From Herbiconiux sp. L3-i23 (lineage in GTDB: Bacteria; Actinomycetota; Actinomycetes; Actinomycetales; Microbacteriaceae), in the NCBI RefSeq assembly GCF_023734115.1, contig NZ_AP025737.1, positions 1,674,001 to 1,738,000 of the forward strand: 64,000 nucleotides of DNA. The letters run 5' to 3'. Under the pieces are notes generated by a model. It worked only from the letters and a program-made list of their open reading frames with translations. It was not told where the DNA came from and searched no databases. Positions 46,463 to 57,852 of this stretch are shown piece by piece; position 1 is the first letter of the stretch, and the number at the start of each line of letters is the position of its first letter. Both the position numbers and the translations under genes were made by a program.

Positions 46463-48621
46463 GCGACAAGCAGGGCACGGATTACGCCGGAATCGACTTC
46501 TCCGATCTGCTCGCCTTCTCCGAGGACGAGGTCGTCACCCACGCGTTCGCCCGCGACGTGCCGCTGTCGAGCGGCAAGGTGCTCGCGCTGGTGACTCTCG
46601 ACAACGGGCGCGATCACACGCGACCGAACACGCTCGGACCCGCGACGCTCATCGAGCTCGGGGGCGTCTACGACACCCTGCGCGACCGCGCGGCGCGAGG
46701 CGAGATCCACGCCGTCGCGACGACGGGCAAGCCGTTCATCCTCGCCGCGGGCGCCGACCTCAGCAAGGTCAGCGAGATCCCCTCGCAGGCCATCGCGAAG
46801 AAGCTCGCCCAGCTCGGACACCACGTGCTCGGCAAGCAGGCGACGCTCGGCGTGCCGTCGTTCGTCTTCACGAACGGGCTCGCGCTCGGCGGCGGTGTCG
46901 AGATCGGCCTCAACGCCGACTACCGCACCATCGACGCCTCCTGCCCCGCGTTCGCACTGCCCGAGGTGTTCCTCGGCATCGTCCCCGGCTGGGGCGGCGC
47001 GTATCTGCTGCCGAACCTCATCGGCATCGAGAACGCCCTCAAGGTGGTGATCGAGAACCCGCTCAAGCAGAACCGGATGCTGAAGGCCGCCGACGTTCTC
47101 GAGCTCGGCATCGCCGACGCGCTCTTCCCCTCGGCGACGTTCCTCGAGGACTCCATCCGCTGGGCGGACGGCGTGCTGACCGGTGCTGTGAAGGTGAAGC
47201 GTCCGAACGAGCCCGGCAAGCTCGAGAAGCTCGCAAAGTGGGACATCGCCATCGGCATCGCCCGCAAGAGCCTCGAGCAGAAGATCGGTACCGTGCCGAA
47301 GGCGCCCTACGCCGCGCTCGAGCTGCTGAAGGCGGCGAAGTCGTCGACGAAGGCGCAGGGTTTCGCGGCCGAGGACGACACCCTCTCCGAGTTGATCGCC
47401 GGCGACCAGTTCCAGGCGAGCATCTACGCGTTCAACCTGGTGCAGAAGCGCGCCAAGCGTCCCGCGGGCGCCCCCGACAAGACGCTCGCCCGGCCGGTAA
47501 CCAAGGTCGGCGTGCTCGGCGCGGGTCTCATGGCGAGCCAGTTCGCCCTGCTCTTCCTGCGTCGCCTCCAGGTGCCGGTCGTGATCACCGACATCGACCA
47601 GGCGCGCGTCGACAAGGGCCTCGACTACATCCGCGGCGAGATCGCGACGCTGCTCACGAAGAAGCGCATCTCGCCCGACGAGGCCAACCGCCTGAACGCT
47701 CTGCTGACGGGCACCACGGACAAGAGCCTCTTCGCGGACTGCGACTGGGTCATCGAGGCCGTCTTCGAGGAGCTTTCGGTCAAGCAGGACGTGTTCGGCG
47801 AGATCGAGAAGATCGTCTCCCCCGAGGCGATCCTCGCGACCAACACGTCGTCGCTGTCGGTCGAGCAGATCGGGTCGAAGCTCGCCCACCCCGAGCGGGT
47901 GGTCGGCTTCCACTTCTTCAACCCGGTGGCGGTCATGCCGTTGATCGAGGTCGTGAAGACTCCGTCGACGAACGACGAGACCCTCGCGACGGCGATGGCG
48001 ACCGCGGCGAAGCTGAAGAAGAACGCGGTGATCACCCGCGACACCCCCGGCTTCGTGGTCAACCGCATCCTCGCCAAGGTGCTCGGCGAGGCGATGCACG
48101 CCGTCGACACCGGAACCGCGTTCGAGACGGTCGACGAGGCCGTCCGCCCGTTCGGTCTTCCGATGACCCCGTTCGTGCTGCTCGAGCTGGTCGGCCTCAA
48201 GGTCGGCGCGCACGTGCTCGACACGCACCACTCGGCGTTCCCCGAGCGGTTCTTCCGGTCCGACAGCCTGCACGAGCTCGCCGACCTCGGTCGCATCTAC
48301 GAGCGCGACGGCAAGGGCACGATCAAGGGCGTCGACAAGAAGGCGCAGTCGATCGTGTCGAAGCAGTTCGACGGCAAGGGCTCGCCTCAGACCGCGGAGC
48401 AGCTGCGCATCCGGATCGAGGACGGACTCGCCGACGAGGTGAAGCGGATGCTCGACGACCAGGTCGTCGCCGCCGCCGAGGACATCGACCTGTGCCTCAT
48501 CCTCGGCGCGGGCTACCCGTTCCACATGGGCGGCCTCACCCCCTACCTCGACCGGGCGGGCGCCTCCGAGCGTGTCTTCGGATCGACCTTCCACACGCCG
48601 CCGATCCGTGGGGTGAACTGA
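46459..48621 (+). CDS. fadB: 3-hydroxyacyl-CoA dehydrogenase/enoyl-CoA hydratase FadB
   Basis: Alpha-subunit of the beta-oxidation complex, 720 residues. The N-terminal crotonase domain (about 1-310) shows GKPFILAAGADLSKV and LALGGGVEIGLNADYR, with the Glu-containing ALPEVFLGIVPGWGG loop. The NAD-binding domain starts near 347 with VGVLGAGLMASQFALLF; NTSSLSVEQI and ERVVGFHFFNPVAVMPLIEV follow, then the two 3HCDH C-terminal domains. The GTG start gives SDKQGTDYAGIDF; an in-frame upstream extension overlapping fadA is rejected. It acts with the thiolase encoded just before it. Confidence 0.95.
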   Translation: MSDKQGTDYAGIDFSDLLAFSEDEVVTHAFARDVPLSSGKVLALVTLDNGRDHTRPNTLGPATLIELGGVYDTLRDRAARGEIHAVATTGKPFILAAGADLSKVSEIPSQAIAKKLAQLGHHVLGKQATLGVPSFVFTNGLALGGGVEIGLNADYRTIDASCPAFALPEVFLGIVPGWGGAYLLPNLIGIENALKVVIENPLKQNRMLKAADVLELGIADALFPSATFLEDSIRWADGVLTGAVKVKRPNEPGKLEKLAKWDIAIGIARKSLEQKIGTVPKAPYAALELLKAAKSSTKAQGFAAEDDTLSELIAGDQFQASIYAFNLVQKRAKRPAGAPDKTLARPVTKVGVLGAGLMASQFALLFLRRLQVPVVITDIDQARVDKGLDYIRGEIATLLTKKRISPDEANRLNALLTGTTDKSLFADCDWVIEAVFEELSVKQDVFGEIEKIVSPEAILATNTSSLSVEQIGSKLAHPERVVGFHFFNPVAVMPLIEVVKTPSTNDETLATAMATAAKLKKNAVITRDTPGFVVNRILAKVLGEAMHAVDTGTAFETVDEAVRPFGLPMTPFVLLELVGLKVGAHVLDTHHSAFPERFFRSDSLHELADLGRIYERDGKGTIKGVDKKAQSIVSKQFDGKGSPQTAEQLRIRIEDGLADEVKRMLDDQVVAAAEDIDLCLILGAGYPFHMGGLTPYLDRAGASERVFGSTFHTPPIRGVN

Positions 48622-48697
48622 TCCGTCGCGTGAACTGACACCTGCGTCTCTCGCAATACCGACCGCCGTGTCGGCGACTACGTCTAGAGTCGCCGGC

Positions 48698-49237
48698 ATG
48701 GCGGTTCAGTATTACGTGGCGGCCTCCGTCGACGGGTTCATCGCGGCACCGGGCGACGATCTCGCCTGGCTCATGCAGTTCGGCATGGAGGAGTTCCAGG
48801 CCCACTACGACCGGTTCATCTCCGACGTCGGCGCCCTCGTCATGGGCTCGTCCACCTACGCGTTCATCCGGCGCGAAGGCGGCGACTGGCCGTACGCCGA
48901 CACCCCGACCTGGGTGCTGACCTCACGCGTCCTCGAGCCGTTCGAGGGAGCCGATCTGCGCTTCGCCGAGGCCGACATCGTCGAGGTGGTCGGGGCGGCG
49001 CGTGACGCCGCCGGTGAGCGCAACGTGTGGATCGTCGGCGGCGGTGACGTCGCCGCCCAGGTGGCCGACGCCGGACTCCTCGACGAGTTGCACCTCACCC
49101 TCATGCCCGTCGTGCTCGGTCGCGGCACTGCGCTGCTGCCGGTCGGCGCGACGCTCGGCCCGCTTCAGCTGCTGCGGAGCACGACGTTCGACAGCGGGGC
49201 CGTCGAGCACGTGTACAGCCTGCACGCCGCGGGCTGA
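48698..49237 (+). CDS. Dihydrofolate reductase-like protein
   Basis: 179 residues of the DHFR/RibD-C fold: YYVAASVDGFIAAPGDDLAW at the N-terminus, LVMGSSTYAFIRREGGDWPY, and the GGGDVAAQVADAGLLDEL cofactor loop. Such stand-alone proteins are common in actinobacteria and are not the folate enzyme; their substrates are unknown. ATG at 48698 follows TAGAGT (48685-48690) by seven bases and has no ribosome binding site. It converges with a hydrolase gene 27 bp away. Confidence 0.88.
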   Translation: MAVQYYVAASVDGFIAAPGDDLAWLMQFGMEEFQAHYDRFISDVGALVMGSSTYAFIRREGGDWPYADTPTWVLTSRVLEPFEGADLRFAEADIVEVVGAARDAAGERNVWIVGGGDVAAQVADAGLLDELHLTLMPVVLGRGTALLPVGATLGPLQLLRSTTFDSGAVEHVYSLHAAG

Positions 49238-49264
49238 GCGCTCGGGGCGACTTCGCGGCAACCG

Positions 49265-50131
49265 TCAGCGAACGGGCGTCGCCGCGTAGGTCGTGACGAA
49301 GTCGAGAGCGGTGTCGGCGACCTCGCGCCATCCCGCATCGATGATGAGCGAGTGGCCGCGATCCGGCACCTCGACCAGCTCGGTCACCCCGCTGTTACGT
49401 GCCTGCAGCTTGTATGCGGCCTCGGCCATCGCGAGCGGCACGGTGTTGTCAGCGGTTCCGGCGAGGATCAGCAGCGGCCCGCGGTCGGGGTTCTTCGAGT
49501 CGACCTTGGTCTCTGCGAACGGGTTGAGATTCGCGGTCGCGGCCTGGAACAGCGGCACCCCGGACGCCGGCACGTGGTAGGTGTCGTACAGCCGCCGCGC
49601 CTCGATGTCGTCGAGGTTGTTCGCCCACCCGAACTTGTACTGGTCGTAGGTGAGGGCTACCGCACGCCCGATGTTCGCCGGGTTGCCGAGGATCGGCGCC
49701 GCCGACTTCAGCGCCGACACCGGGAGCGGGAGCACGCCCTGGAAGGGGGCGGGGTCGATGGCGACCGTCGCGACCGATACGCCCTGCCCGGCCAGCCGTT
49801 GGGCGATCAGCCCGCCGAACGAGTGGCCGACGATCGCGGGGCCGATGGTCAACGCTTCGATCGCCTCAAGGTAGTGGTCGGTCACCTGGCCGACCATCTT
49901 GTGCGCGAAGACATCGGGGTCGGCTTTGGCAGCGGCGACGCTGTCAGGGTCGTCGGGCCAGCCCGGCGCGATCGTCGTGTATCCGGCCGCCTCGAACAGG
50001 TCGCGCCAGGGCTGCCAGCTGCTCGCCAGCAGCCAGAGACCGTGCACGAACATGACGGGTCGAAGACCCGACTGGTTCGCCCGCTCGATCTCGGCCAGTT
50101 CCCATTCGGTGAGTGCGATGTCGGCCGCCAT
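49265..50131 (-). CDS. Alpha/beta hydrolase
   Basis: 288 residues, soluble. The oxyanion segment MFVHGLWLLASSW, nucleophile elbow VGHSFGGL with S104, the acid in AGTADNTVPLAM near 235 and the His in DRGHSLIID near 263 complete the triad. It is of the epoxide hydrolase/haloperoxidase-like branch, with a cap region near 135-195; the substrate is unknown. ATG at 50131 has GAAGGAG seven bases before it. It is 94 bp downstream of dxs on the same strand. Confidence 0.9.
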   Translation of the reverse strand: MAADIALTEWELAEIERANQSGLRPVMFVHGLWLLASSWQPWRDLFEAAGYTTIAPGWPDDPDSVAAAKADPDVFAHKMVGQVTDHYLEAIEALTIGPAIVGHSFGGLIAQRLAGQGVSVATVAIDPAPFQGVLPLPVSALKSAAPILGNPANIGRAVALTYDQYKFGWANNLDDIEARRLYDTYHVPASGVPLFQAATANLNPFAETKVDSKNPDRGPLLILAGTADNTVPLAMAEAAYKLQARNSGVTELVEVPDRGHSLIIDAGWREVADTALDFVTTYAATPVR

Positions 50132-50224
50132 GGATCGCTCCTTCGTCGGAGAGTGCGGCCGGGGCCGCCGGTGCGCGGGACGTTACTCCCCGAAACGCGT
50201 CGGCCCTCAACGTCGAGGCGCGGG

Positions 50225-52180
50225 TCAGCGCTCTTCGCGCTCCGCGGCCCCGAGCGACCGTTCGTCGCGCTCCTCGTCGGGGAGCGGCCGGGCGATCGGG
50301 ATCTTCGCGCCCAGCACCTGCGCGACCAGATCGCGGGCGATGTGCTGCGGGGTCAGGCCGACCTCCTCGAGGATCTCCTTGCGGGATGCATGGTCGAGGA
50401 ACTCGTCGGGCAGACCGAGCTCGGTGAGTGCCGTGTCGACGCCCGCCGCTCGCATGTCCTGACGAATGCGCGTGCCGATGCCACCGACCCGGATGCCGTC
50501 CTCCAGCGTCACGACGATGCGGTGCTGCGCCGCCAGGTCGATGACGCTACGGGGAACCGGCACCACCCAGCGCGGGTCGATGACCGACGCGCCGATGCCC
50601 TGCGCGGCGAGGCGCTCGGCGACCTGCATGCCGAGCTCGGCGAAGGGCCCGACGGCGACGATCAGCACGTCGCGGTGCGGGGCTTCACGGAGCACGTCGA
50701 CACCGTCGTCGGTGCGGCGGACCGCCTCGATCTCGGCGGATGCGGCGCCCTTCGGGAACCGGATCGCGGTGGGGCCGTCGTCGACGGCGACCGCCTCGGC
50801 GAGTTCCTCCCGCAGCCGCGTCGCGTCGCGGGGTGCGGCGAGCCGTATTCCGGGGACGACCTGCAGGATCGCGAGATCCCACATGCCGTGGTGGCTCGGC
50901 CCATCGGGTCCGGTGACGCCGGCGCGGTCGAGCACGAAGGTGACGCCGGCCTTGTGCAGGGCGACATCCATCAGCACCTGGTCGAAGGCGCGGTTCATGA
51001 ACGTCGCGTACAGGGCGACGACCGGGTGGAGGCCGCCGAAGGCGAGCCCCGCGGCGGAGGCGACCGCGTGCTGCTCGGCGATGCCCACATCGATGACACG
51101 ATCGGGGTGCAGGTCGGCGAGCTTCGACAGGCCGGTCGGACGCAGCATGGCGGCGGTCATCGCGATGACCTTCGGATCCTTCTCGGCGATGGTGACGAGT
51201 TCGTCCGCGAAGACCGAGGTCCACGACGGCGACGTGCTCGACTCGAGGGACTCCCCCGTCTCGGGATCGATCTGCCCCACCGCGTGGAACTGATCGGCGG
51301 CATCGCGGAGGGCGGGCTCGTAGCCACGGCCCTTCTCGGTGATGGCGTGCACGATGACGGGCAGCTCGTAGTTCTTCGCTTGGCGCAGCGCCTCTTCGAG
51401 CGCGGCGATGTCGTGCCCGTGGATGGGGCCGATGTACTTGATGTCGAGGTTCGAGTAAAGACCCTCGTTGCCGGCGAACCGGCTGAGGAAGCCGTGAAGG
51501 GCACCGCGGGTGGCGCGGTAGATCGCGCGCCCGGGACGTCCGAGCCGGTCGAAGAGTCGGCGGGACGACGCGTGCAGGTCGCGATACGCGCGTCGCGTGC
51601 GGACCTCGTTGAGGAAGCGCGCGAGGCCGCCGATGGTGGGCGCGTAGGAGCGACCGTTGTCGTTGACGATGATCACCAGGCGGCGGTCGTTGTCGTCGCT
51701 GATGTTGTTGAGCGCTTCCCAGGTCATGCCGCCGGTGAGCGCGCCGTCGCCGACGACCGCGACGACGTGCCGGTCGGTCTGCCCCGTTACGGAGAAGGCA
51801 CGGGAGATGCCGTCCGCCCACGACAGCGAGCTGGAGGCATGCGAGGACTCGACGATGTCGTGCTCCGACTCCCGGCGCTGCGGGTACCCGGCGACTCCCC
51901 CGCGCTGGCGGAGGCCGCCGAAGTCCTGCCGGCCGGTGAGCAGCTTGTGCACGTATGTCTGGTGGCCGGTGTCGAACACCATCGCGTCGCGCGGCGAGTC
52001 GAAGACCCGGTGCATGGCGAGCGTCAGTTCGACGACGCCGAGGTTCGGGCCGAGATGCCCGCCCGTCTTGGCGACGTTCTCCACGAGGAAGGTGCGGATC
52101 TCGGCCGCGAGCTCGACCATCTGGTCCTTGCTCAGGGAGTCGAGGTCACGCGGCCCGCGGATGTTCTCGAGAATACCCAT
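50225..52180 (-). CDS. dxs: 1-deoxy-D-xylulose-5-phosphate synthase
   Basis: First enzyme of the MEP isoprenoid pathway; joins pyruvate and glyceraldehyde 3-phosphate using thiamine diphosphate. 651 residues. HLGPNLGVVELTLAMHRVFD and FDTGHQTYVHKLLTGR open the domain. The thiamine motif GDGALTGG ... NDN lies near 150-180, DVGIAEQHAVASAAGLA near 370 and DRAGVTGPDGPSHHG near 425. A charged tail of about 20 residues ends the protein. ATG at 52180 follows TAGGAT (52192-52187) by six bases with no ribosome binding site, so leaderless initiation is likely. Confidence 0.96.
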   Translation of the reverse strand: MGILENIRGPRDLDSLSKDQMVELAAEIRTFLVENVAKTGGHLGPNLGVVELTLAMHRVFDSPRDAMVFDTGHQTYVHKLLTGRQDFGGLRQRGGVAGYPQRRESEHDIVESSHASSSLSWADGISRAFSVTGQTDRHVVAVVGDGALTGGMTWEALNNISDDNDRRLVIIVNDNGRSYAPTIGGLARFLNEVRTRRAYRDLHASSRRLFDRLGRPGRAIYRATRGALHGFLSRFAGNEGLYSNLDIKYIGPIHGHDIAALEEALRQAKNYELPVIVHAITEKGRGYEPALRDAADQFHAVGQIDPETGESLESSTSPSWTSVFADELVTIAEKDPKVIAMTAAMLRPTGLSKLADLHPDRVIDVGIAEQHAVASAAGLAFGGLHPVVALYATFMNRAFDQVLMDVALHKAGVTFVLDRAGVTGPDGPSHHGMWDLAILQVVPGIRLAAPRDATRLREELAEAVAVDDGPTAIRFPKGAASAEIEAVRRTDDGVDVLREAPHRDVLIVAVGPFAELGMQVAERLAAQGIGASVIDPRWVVPVPRSVIDLAAQHRIVVTLEDGIRVGGIGTRIRQDMRAAGVDTALTELGLPDEFLDHASRKEILEEVGLTPQHIARDLVAQVLGAKIPIARPLPDEERDERSLGAAEREER

Positions 52181-52250
52181 TCCCCGATCCTAAGTCGCCA
52201 ACTCTGCACGTCCGGCCAACGCCGCCGGGACGGACCCTGGATGCACGAGA

Positions 52251-52289
52251 ACGCACGTTCCGGCGGAAAGTGCCAGCCGGAACGTGCGT
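52251..52289 (-). terminator. Large hairpin after acnA
   Basis: ACGCACGTTCCGGC / GCCGGAACGTGCGT, a perfect 14-bp stem with an 11-base loop, 32 bp after the acnA stop. It has no T-tract and may be a factor-dependent terminator or another REP-like palindrome. Confidence 0.6.
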
Positions 52290-52320
52290 CTGTGCCCGCA
52301 ATATCTGATCTCGCGGTGTT

Positions 52321-55167
<2,847 letters not shown>

Positions 55168-55246
55168 TTCGCTCTCCTCACCCTCAGCCCCTCGACTCGG
55201 GGCGTCGCTACCGCAATTCTTCTCGCTCGGAGGCGCCCATCACCAG

Positions 55247-55265
55247 GAAGGCAAGCCTTACCCGC
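55247..55265 (-). promoter_or_regulatory. DtxR/IdeR-like site upstream of acnA
   Basis: GAAGGCAAGCCTTACCCGC matches the iron-box consensus TTAGGTTAGCCTAACCTAA at 11 of 19 bases, including AGG, AGCCT and ACC. It lies about 80 bp before the acnA start. Weak on its own; plausible because aconitase is iron-regulated in other actinobacteria. Confidence 0.35.
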
Positions 55266-55282
55266 GGGGTCCCACCGGGAGA

Positions 55283-55300
55283 TATCTCGACGTCGAGATA
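55283..55300. promoter_or_regulatory. Perfect 18-bp palindrome upstream of acnA
   Basis: TATCTCGACGTCGAGATA, symmetric over all 18 bases, between acnA and the DUF3159 gene and ten bases from the latter's stop codon. It has the size and TATCT...AGATA ends of MarR-family operators. In Streptomyces coelicolor the MarR-type regulator TamR controls aconitase, so an equivalent is a candidate; I cannot verify its site sequence here. Confidence 0.6.
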
Positions 55301-55309
55301 GTTGCGATA

Positions 55310-56095
55310 CTACTCCAGGCCGCTGGGGTCCCGATCCGTCCGCGTCGGCGCGAAGGTGGCGCGGGCGATCAGCCACGAGAGCACGAGCAACGGCGCGAAG
55401 AGCGGCAGGCCCATCGCGAGCTTCAGAGTGCCGAGCAGTTCGACCTGCCCCGAGAGGTAGAGGGGAAGCTGCACGGCGAGGCGGGTGAGGAACAGGGCGA
55501 CCCAGATGAGGGTCAGCAGCTGCATCGCCCGGAACTTGCGGCGATCGCGGCGCCACGCGGTGCCCTCGCCGAACAGGTACCCGACGGCCAGACCGATGAG
55601 GGGCCAGCCGACGAGCACCGAGACGAGCAGGCCTCCGCCGTAGGCCGCGTTGGTGATGAGTCCGAGCACGAAGTTGTCCTCGGCGCGCCCGGTGAAGAGC
55701 GCGAGCCCCGCCGACGCGACCGCACCGAGCAGGCCGCCGAGCGCCTGCGTGATCGGCGAGCGCTGGAGGAGTCGGACGATGGCGAATACGACCGCCGATC
55801 CCACGGAGACTCCGAGCGCCAACGGCAGGTTCGGCGTGATGCTGTAGATCACGACGAAGAGCAGGCCGGGCACGAGGGTCTCGGCGATGCCCCTGATGCC
55901 TCCGACGGCGGCGAGCAGCCCCCGACCGGTGACGGCTCCCCCGTCGGCGACCTGGCCGAACCCGGCACGACGCGCGGCTTCGGCGAGGCTCTCGCGGAAG
56001 GTCTCGGGGACCGCGTCGGTCTCATCCCGCTGGACCGCGGGGTCGACGGGGTCGCGGCGGTCGCGTGTCGGCTGACCGTCTTGCTGCTCAGACAC
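55310..56095 (-). CDS. DUF3159 membrane protein
   Basis: 261 residues with a hydrophilic head (about 1-70) and five or six membrane segments: ETLVPGLLFVVIYSITPNLPL, VGSAVVFAIVRLL, GLLVSVLVGWPLIGLAVGYLFG, QLLTLIWVALFLTRLAVQLPLYL and FAPLLVLSWLIARATF. GEGTAWRRDRRKFRAMQ is the most conserved loop. Function unknown; the gene regularly follows dut and DUF3710 in actinobacteria. Its GTG overlaps the DUF3710 stop by eight bases. Confidence 0.92.
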   Translation of the reverse strand: MSEQQDGQPTRDRRDPVDPAVQRDETDAVPETFRESLAEAARRAGFGQVADGGAVTGRGLLAAVGGIRGIAETLVPGLLFVVIYSITPNLPLALGVSVGSAVVFAIVRLLQRSPITQALGGLLGAVASAGLALFTGRAEDNFVLGLITNAAYGGGLLVSVLVGWPLIGLAVGYLFGEGTAWRRDRRKFRAMQLLTLIWVALFLTRLAVQLPLYLSGQVELLGTLKLAMGLPLFAPLLVLSWLIARATFAPTRTDRDPSGLE

Positions 56096-56720
56096 CGCTG
56101 ACCGGCGCTCCGATCTGCGGACCCGCGGGGCCGCCTCCCGACGGCACGTGCAGCGGGATGAGGTCGCGTGGCGGCATGGGGGTTCCCCCGCGGACGACGA
56201 CGACGCTGCGGAAGAGGTCCTCGACCGCGGCGGCGGCCTCGGGGTTCACGGCACCCTCGCCGGCGATCACTCCGCGGAGGAACCAGCGGGGTCCGTCGAC
56301 GCCGATGAAGCGCGCGATCCGCGTCGTCTGCGGCTGGCCGGGGCCCGCCGAGACCGGGATGGTGGCGACGAGCTCGGGGCCGAACGGGCCGTCGGCCTCA
56401 CGGGTCTGCCCGCCCTGCTTCTGGATCTGCTCGACGATCTGCGCGCGGATCTCGTGCCAGAGTCCGCTCGATCGCGGCGCCGCGAACGGCTGCACCTGCA
56501 GCGTCGACCCGGCGTAGTCGAGACCGACGGCGACGACGCGCTTCGTCGCCTCCTCGACCTCGAGGCGCAGGTGCAGGCCCTCGCGGGGAACGATCTTCAC
56601 CCCGCCGAGGTCGACGTACGGGCGCACCGCATTCGCCTCCGACACGTCGAGCGGCCCGTTGATCTCGCGATCCTCGGGCGCCGACTTCGGCTGCAGTTCC
56701 TCGAATTCCTCGTCGCTCAC
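56088..56720 (-). CDS. DUF3710 family protein
   Basis: 210 residues, soluble. The conserved core includes GPLDVSEANAVRPYVDLGGVKI, EATKRVVAVGLDYAGSTLQV and RIARFIGVDGPRWFLRGVI. No catalytic motif or membrane segment is seen. The role is unknown. It overlaps dut upstream by four bases and the DUF3159 gene downstream by eight, so dut-DUF3710-DUF3159 is a tight operon on the dut promoter. Confidence 0.92.
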   Translation of the reverse strand: MSDEEFEELQPKSAPEDREINGPLDVSEANAVRPYVDLGGVKIVPREGLHLRLEVEEATKRVVAVGLDYAGSTLQVQPFAAPRSSGLWHEIRAQIVEQIQKQGGQTREADGPFGPELVATIPVSAGPGQPQTTRIARFIGVDGPRWFLRGVIAGEGAVNPEAAAAVEDLFRSVVVVRGGTPMPPRDLIPLHVPSGGGPAGPQIGAPVSGV

Positions 56721-57190
56721 GACGCGTCTCCTTCCGCGACGGCGGCGACGACTCGCGCCGCGTACCCCGTCGATCCGAAACCCTGTTCCCCGCGCTCCGA
56801 GCCCGGCAACGTCTCGACCGGCAGGAACTCGACCGGCACCACAGGGGTGACGAAGAGCTGCGCGATCCGGTCGCCTGCGGCGATGCGGTAGCTCTCGCGC
56901 GGGTCGGTGTTGAGCAGGTTGACCTTGATCTCACCGCGGTAGCCCGCGTCGACGAGTCCGGGCGCGTTCACGATGGTGATGCCGTGCTTCGCGGCGAGGC
57001 CGCTGCGCGGCAGCACGAGCGCCGCGTAGCCGTCGGGCAGCGCGATGCGCAGACCGGTGCCGACGAGCTGCCGCTCACCGGGCTCGAGCACGACGTCCTC
57101 GGCCGAGATGAGATCGGCGCCGCCGTCGCCGGGATGGGCATACCTGGGTGCGTCTGCACCCGCGGTGAGAACTTGTACGGTCTCTGGCAC
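56717..57190 (-). CDS. dut: Deoxyuridine 5'-triphosphate nucleotidohydrolase
   Basis: Hydrolyses dUTP to dUMP, keeping uracil out of DNA. 157 residues of the homotrimeric type. Motif 1 PGDGGADLIS near 20-29, motif 2 LPRSGLAAKHG near 60-70, motif 3 NAPGLVDAGYRGEI with catalytic D81, and motif 5 SERGEQGFGSTGY near the C-terminus are all present. The GTG start follows TAACCT (57202-57197) by six bases, with no ribosome binding site. Only 39 bp separate it from the divergent DUF3093 gene. Confidence 0.96.
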   Translation of the reverse strand: MPETVQVLTAGADAPRYAHPGDGGADLISAEDVVLEPGERQLVGTGLRIALPDGYAALVLPRSGLAAKHGITIVNAPGLVDAGYRGEIKVNLLNTDPRESYRIAAGDRIAQLFVTPVVPVEFLPVETLPGSERGEQGFGSTGYAARVVAAVAEGDAS

Positions 57191-57229
57191 GTGTCGAGGT
57201 TAGTGCAGGGACCTGATCGAATAGACCAC

Positions 57230-57673
57230 ATGACCTACACGGAACGGCTCACCCCGTCGGCGGGCGTATTCCTCGCCTGGGCGCTCCTCATCCCCGGCGG
57301 ACTGCTCGTCTTCCTGCCCGTCTCGATCTGGACCGCCATCGCCGCTGCGATCGTCTTCTACGCCTCCGCCTGCGCGGCTCTGCTGCTGCTCGCGCCGCGG
57401 GTGAGCGTCGAGGATGGGGAGTTCCGCGCGGGTCGCGCCCATATCCCGGTGTCGGTCATCGCGGGGGCGAGCGCGCACCGCGGCGCCGACGCGACCGCCG
57501 AGCGCGGACCCCGACTCGACGCCCGCGCCTACCTCTGCATCCGCGGGTGGATCGACCCGGTCGTCCGGGTGGAACTCGCCGACCCGACGGACCCGACCCC
57601 CTACTGGATCGTCTCGACGAGGCACCCCGAGGACCTCATCGCAGCCCTCGACGCCGCCCGCACCCCCGCCTGA
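57230..57673 (+). CDS. DUF3093 membrane protein
   Basis: 147 residues. Two N-terminal membrane helices (AGVFLAWALLIPGGLLVFLP and IWTAIAAAIVFYASACAALLLL) are followed by a soluble domain with VSVEDGEFRAGRAHIP and a conserved DPTDPTPYWIVSTRHPEDL. Function unknown; it is consistently divergent from dut in actinobacteria. The ATG has TCGAAT seven bases before it and little room for a leader, so it is probably leaderless as well. Confidence 0.9.
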   Translation: MTYTERLTPSAGVFLAWALLIPGGLLVFLPVSIWTAIAAAIVFYASACAALLLLAPRVSVEDGEFRAGRAHIPVSVIAGASAHRGADATAERGPRLDARAYLCIRGWIDPVVRVELADPTDPTPYWIVSTRHPEDLIAALDAARTPA

Positions 57674-57727
57674 CTCGCCCACTCCACCCCGTGTTGCGGC
57701 CGTCGGACAGGGTGAAGTGGGCGACTC
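57672..57727. repeat. 56-bp palindromic repeat, family B, copy 2
   Basis: Arms GACTCGCCCACTCC and GAAGTGGGCGACTC, the same 56-bp length and largely the same arm sequence as 2880-2935. Its first bases overlap the stop codon of the DUF3093 gene, and it lies between convergent genes. Confidence 0.75.
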
Positions 57728-57732
57728 ATCGC

Positions 57733-57790
57733 CGAGGTGCCCAAATCTGTCGGTGTTAGGGCCTTCGGACCCGCAGAACTGGGCACCTCG
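57733..57790. repeat. 58-bp palindrome with arms CGAGGTGCCCA
   Basis: CGAGGTGCCCA (57733-57743) and TGGGCACCTCG (57780-57790) form a perfect 11-bp outer stem around a partly paired centre (GGGCC-TTC-GGACCC). It lies six bases after the 56-bp palindrome and before the DUF4193 terminator. It could be another REP-like element or a terminator of the DUF3093 gene. Confidence 0.6.
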
Positions 57791-57801
57791 CGTTAACGAG
57801 C

Positions 57802-57834
57802 GAAGGCTGAAGACCCATAAGGTCTTCAGCCTTC
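57802..57834 (-). terminator. Terminator after DUF4193 gene
   Basis: GAAGGCTGAAGACC / GGTCTTCAGCCTTC, a perfect 14-bp stem with loop CATAA, 18 bp past the stop codon of the minus-strand gene. Confidence 0.8.
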
Positions 57835-57852
57835 AGATCGCGTTCGCTGCGG

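Noticed and set aside
46303-48699. Open frame of about 800 codons opposite fadB
   Set aside because: Antisense shadow of fadB; composition is unlike real proteins of this genome.
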